DNA from: Verrucomicrobiota bacterium
GTDB lineage: Bacteria; Verrucomicrobiota; Verrucomicrobiia; Limisphaerales; J093
Assembly: GCA_022710935.1 (NCBI GenBank)
Contig: JAKLFY010000001.1
Span: 186,001-250,000, forward strand
Reading direction: 5' to 3'
Length of the DNA stretch: 64,000 nucleotides
Shown: one piece after another, positions 62,939-64,000 of the stretch
Layout of the letters: each line of letters begins with the position of its first letter
Numbering within the stretch: the first letter of the stretch is position 1
Made by a program: the position numbers and the translations under genes
The notes under the pieces: generated by a model
What the model was told of the DNA's origin: nothing
What the model saw: the letters and a program-made list of their open reading frames with translations, nothing else
The model's database searches: none

Positions 62939-64000
62939 CTACTTATAGGTCACCCACGCGATGCCGAGGTTGTAGCCGTAGGTCTTGATCAACATCTTGG
63001 CGTAGCGGCCGGCGTTGGTCTTGATGGCGATGACCGTGCCGGGGGTCAGACGGTTGGCCGACGAGGCGCTGCCATTGATCGGGAGAGCGGTGTAGGGCTG
63101 GGCCTTGAGCGTCTGTAACGAGACCGCGTCGAAGTTCGGTTTACCCATGTGGGCCAAGAAGGCCCCGCTCTGCGGGGTCAGGAAACGGACGGTCGCAGTG
63201 GCTTGCCGCCACCAGATATCGGCCCCGGTGGGTGGTCCCTGCTTGCCGGTGTCGAAGTCGAAGGTCCAGGTGCCTTTGAGGATGGTGGTTCCTTTGGATT
63301 GGACGGCCAGTTCGTTCCAGCCGAGGTGGCCGCGGGTGTAATCGCAGACCGCCGGGGTGTTGGCCTTCATCAAGCAGGGCATCGAGGCTGGGTTGCAGTT
63401 CTCGCAGTTCCCGTTGGCCACCTGATAGCGCCCGAACACGCTGGTGCAGTTGCATCCGCTCGAGCCGTACTCGTCAGGGCAGCCGAAGACATGACCGGTT
63501 TCGTGAGCCACGACCCGGCTGAAGTTGTCGATGCCCCACCCATCGACCCCGAAGTCCATGACCACATGGTTTCCCCAATAATAGGCGAACCAGGTCTTCG
63601 GGTACTTCGTCACGAAGAGCGCATAGGCCCATTGGGCCGCGTTGGCGGCCTTGATATGATTGATGTAGGCGACCATGCCGTTGATGTTGGCCGGGTAGCC
63701 TAGGACGCCCATGCCGGCGTTGCGCCATAGATCCTCCCAGCTATTCTGGTTCGCGGGGGTAAACTGGTTGGCGGCGAGACCGATCTTGGGTCGCTTGAAG
63801 TCGTAGAACCACTGGATATTAGCGCGCGGCTCGAAACCGGAGAGCATGCTCAGCCCTTCGGTCGTCTCGGAAACGACCTTCATCTTCTCCTGATCCGTGA
63901 TCGCGTAAGCGCCCACAGTGCTGTCGACGAACACCACCCCCACGGCCACGCGTCCCGTGAGGACCGGGATGCTCATCACCGGGCCACCCCGGGTGGCGGC
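62939..64000 (-). CDS. Zinc metalloprotease, 5'-partial
   Basis: At least 353 residues; the frame is open to the window edge, so the true start is outside (an internal GTG at 63979 is possible). A zinc site of metzincin type is clear: VVAHETGHVFGCPDEYG (H-E-x-x-H-x-x-G-x-x-D, third ligand Asp). It is followed by a Cys-rich segment (GCNCTSVF, NCENCNPASMPCLMKAN, the last like a Met-turn) and CDYTRGHLGW. The C-terminal ~120 residues look like beta strands. It probably acts outside the cell, or is activated by processing. Co-directional with the CHAT gene, 113 bp upstream of it. Confidence 0.8.
   Translation of the reverse strand, partial: AATRGGPVMSIPVLTGRVAVGVVFVDSTVGAYAITDQEKMKVVSETTEGLSMLSGFEPRANIQWFYDFKRPKIGLAANQFTPANQNSWEDLWRNAGMGVLGYPANINGMVAYINHIKAANAAQWAYALFVTKYPKTWFAYYWGNHVVMDFGVDGWGIDNFSRVVAHETGHVFGCPDEYGSSGCNCTSVFGRYQVANGNCENCNPASMPCLMKANTPAVCDYTRGHLGWNELAVQSKGTTILKGTWTFDFDTGKQGPPTGADIWWRQATATVRFLTPQSGAFLAHMGKPNFDAVSLQTLKAQPYTALPINGSASSANRLTPGTVIAIKTNAGRYAKMLIKTYGYNLGIAWVTYK

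Noticed and set aside
1-64000. tRNA, rRNA or riboswitch genes
   Set aside because: I found no cloverleaf, rRNA motif or known riboswitch core by eye. A covariance-model search would be decisive.

Overview
The window is a GC-rich bacterial chromosome segment that most resembles a Verrucomicrobiota genome, probably the Pedosphaera/Limisphaera side of the phylum. This placement is inferred from gene content. The content includes secreted proteins with an N-terminal prepilin methylation motif, Tat-exported Gfo/Idh/MocA oxidoreductases, sulfatases, a GH78 rhamnosidase, a CotH/lamin-tail protein, and a secreted repeat protein with the C-terminal 'rFYRA' module common in that phylum. There is no 16S rRNA gene or other phylogenetic marker to confirm it, and I saw no tRNA or rRNA gene.

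Layout. 1-2415 is a CRISPR array with 34 repeat units in view. Its decayed last repeat lies on the right, so the leader and any working cas genes should lie off the left edge. 2528-3490 is a graveyard: a small antitoxin, a truncated MazF/PemK toxin, and fused, frameshifted pieces of cas4 and cas1. 3492-8472 holds a secreted repeat protein and an alpha-L-rhamnosidase. 8738-11695 is a core housekeeping run (rpsP-khpA-trmD-rplS-rnhB-yraN) that lacks rimM. 11666-14227 encodes an MBOAT O-acyltransferase and its SGNH-like partner, preceded by a peroxiredoxin stub. 14560-37508 mixes sugar metabolism (TIM-barrel epimerases, Gfo/Idh/MocA, nagA), housekeeping genes (carA, lnt, argG, an rlmI-like methyltransferase), an ornithine decarboxylase-like enzyme, and secreted or pilin-like proteins. 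37826-45096 has a CBM48 protein, prfC, a ceramidase-like protein, and a NEW3 protein-ABC ATPase-ABC permease operon. 45183-57601 is a polysaccharide-use region (PL22-like propeller, large two-barrel secreted protein, Gfo/Idh/MocA, ubiD-rhaM pair, two sulfatases, GH43-like). 57765-64000 holds a ~1,690-residue protein joining two alpha/beta-hydrolase domains to a CHAT protease domain and a TPR-like tail, with a zinc metalloprotease gene upstream on the same strand that runs off the window.

Four classes of dispersed repeat run through the gaps. (1) Palindromic elements of about 50 or 70-75 bp end in TAGCCCG.../...CGGGCTAG, and their CTAG ends often form the stop codon of the neighbouring gene. 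(2) A double-hairpin element (GCCGCGTG-GGGG-CACGCGGC plus GCCGGGT...ACCCGGC) occurs singly and as 78-bp and 93-bp tandem arrays. (3) Short AT-rich tracts of the ATTTCAAATCTC kind have also entered coding sequence in the cas4 remnant and, as a variant, in ubiD. (4) A 347-bp element has ~40-bp inverted ends.

The strongest candidates for something undescribed are the hydrolase-hydrolase-CHAT protein with its metalloprotease neighbour, and the CTAG-ended palindrome family at stop codons. The CRISPR array is also notable for two distant spacers that differ by a single base.
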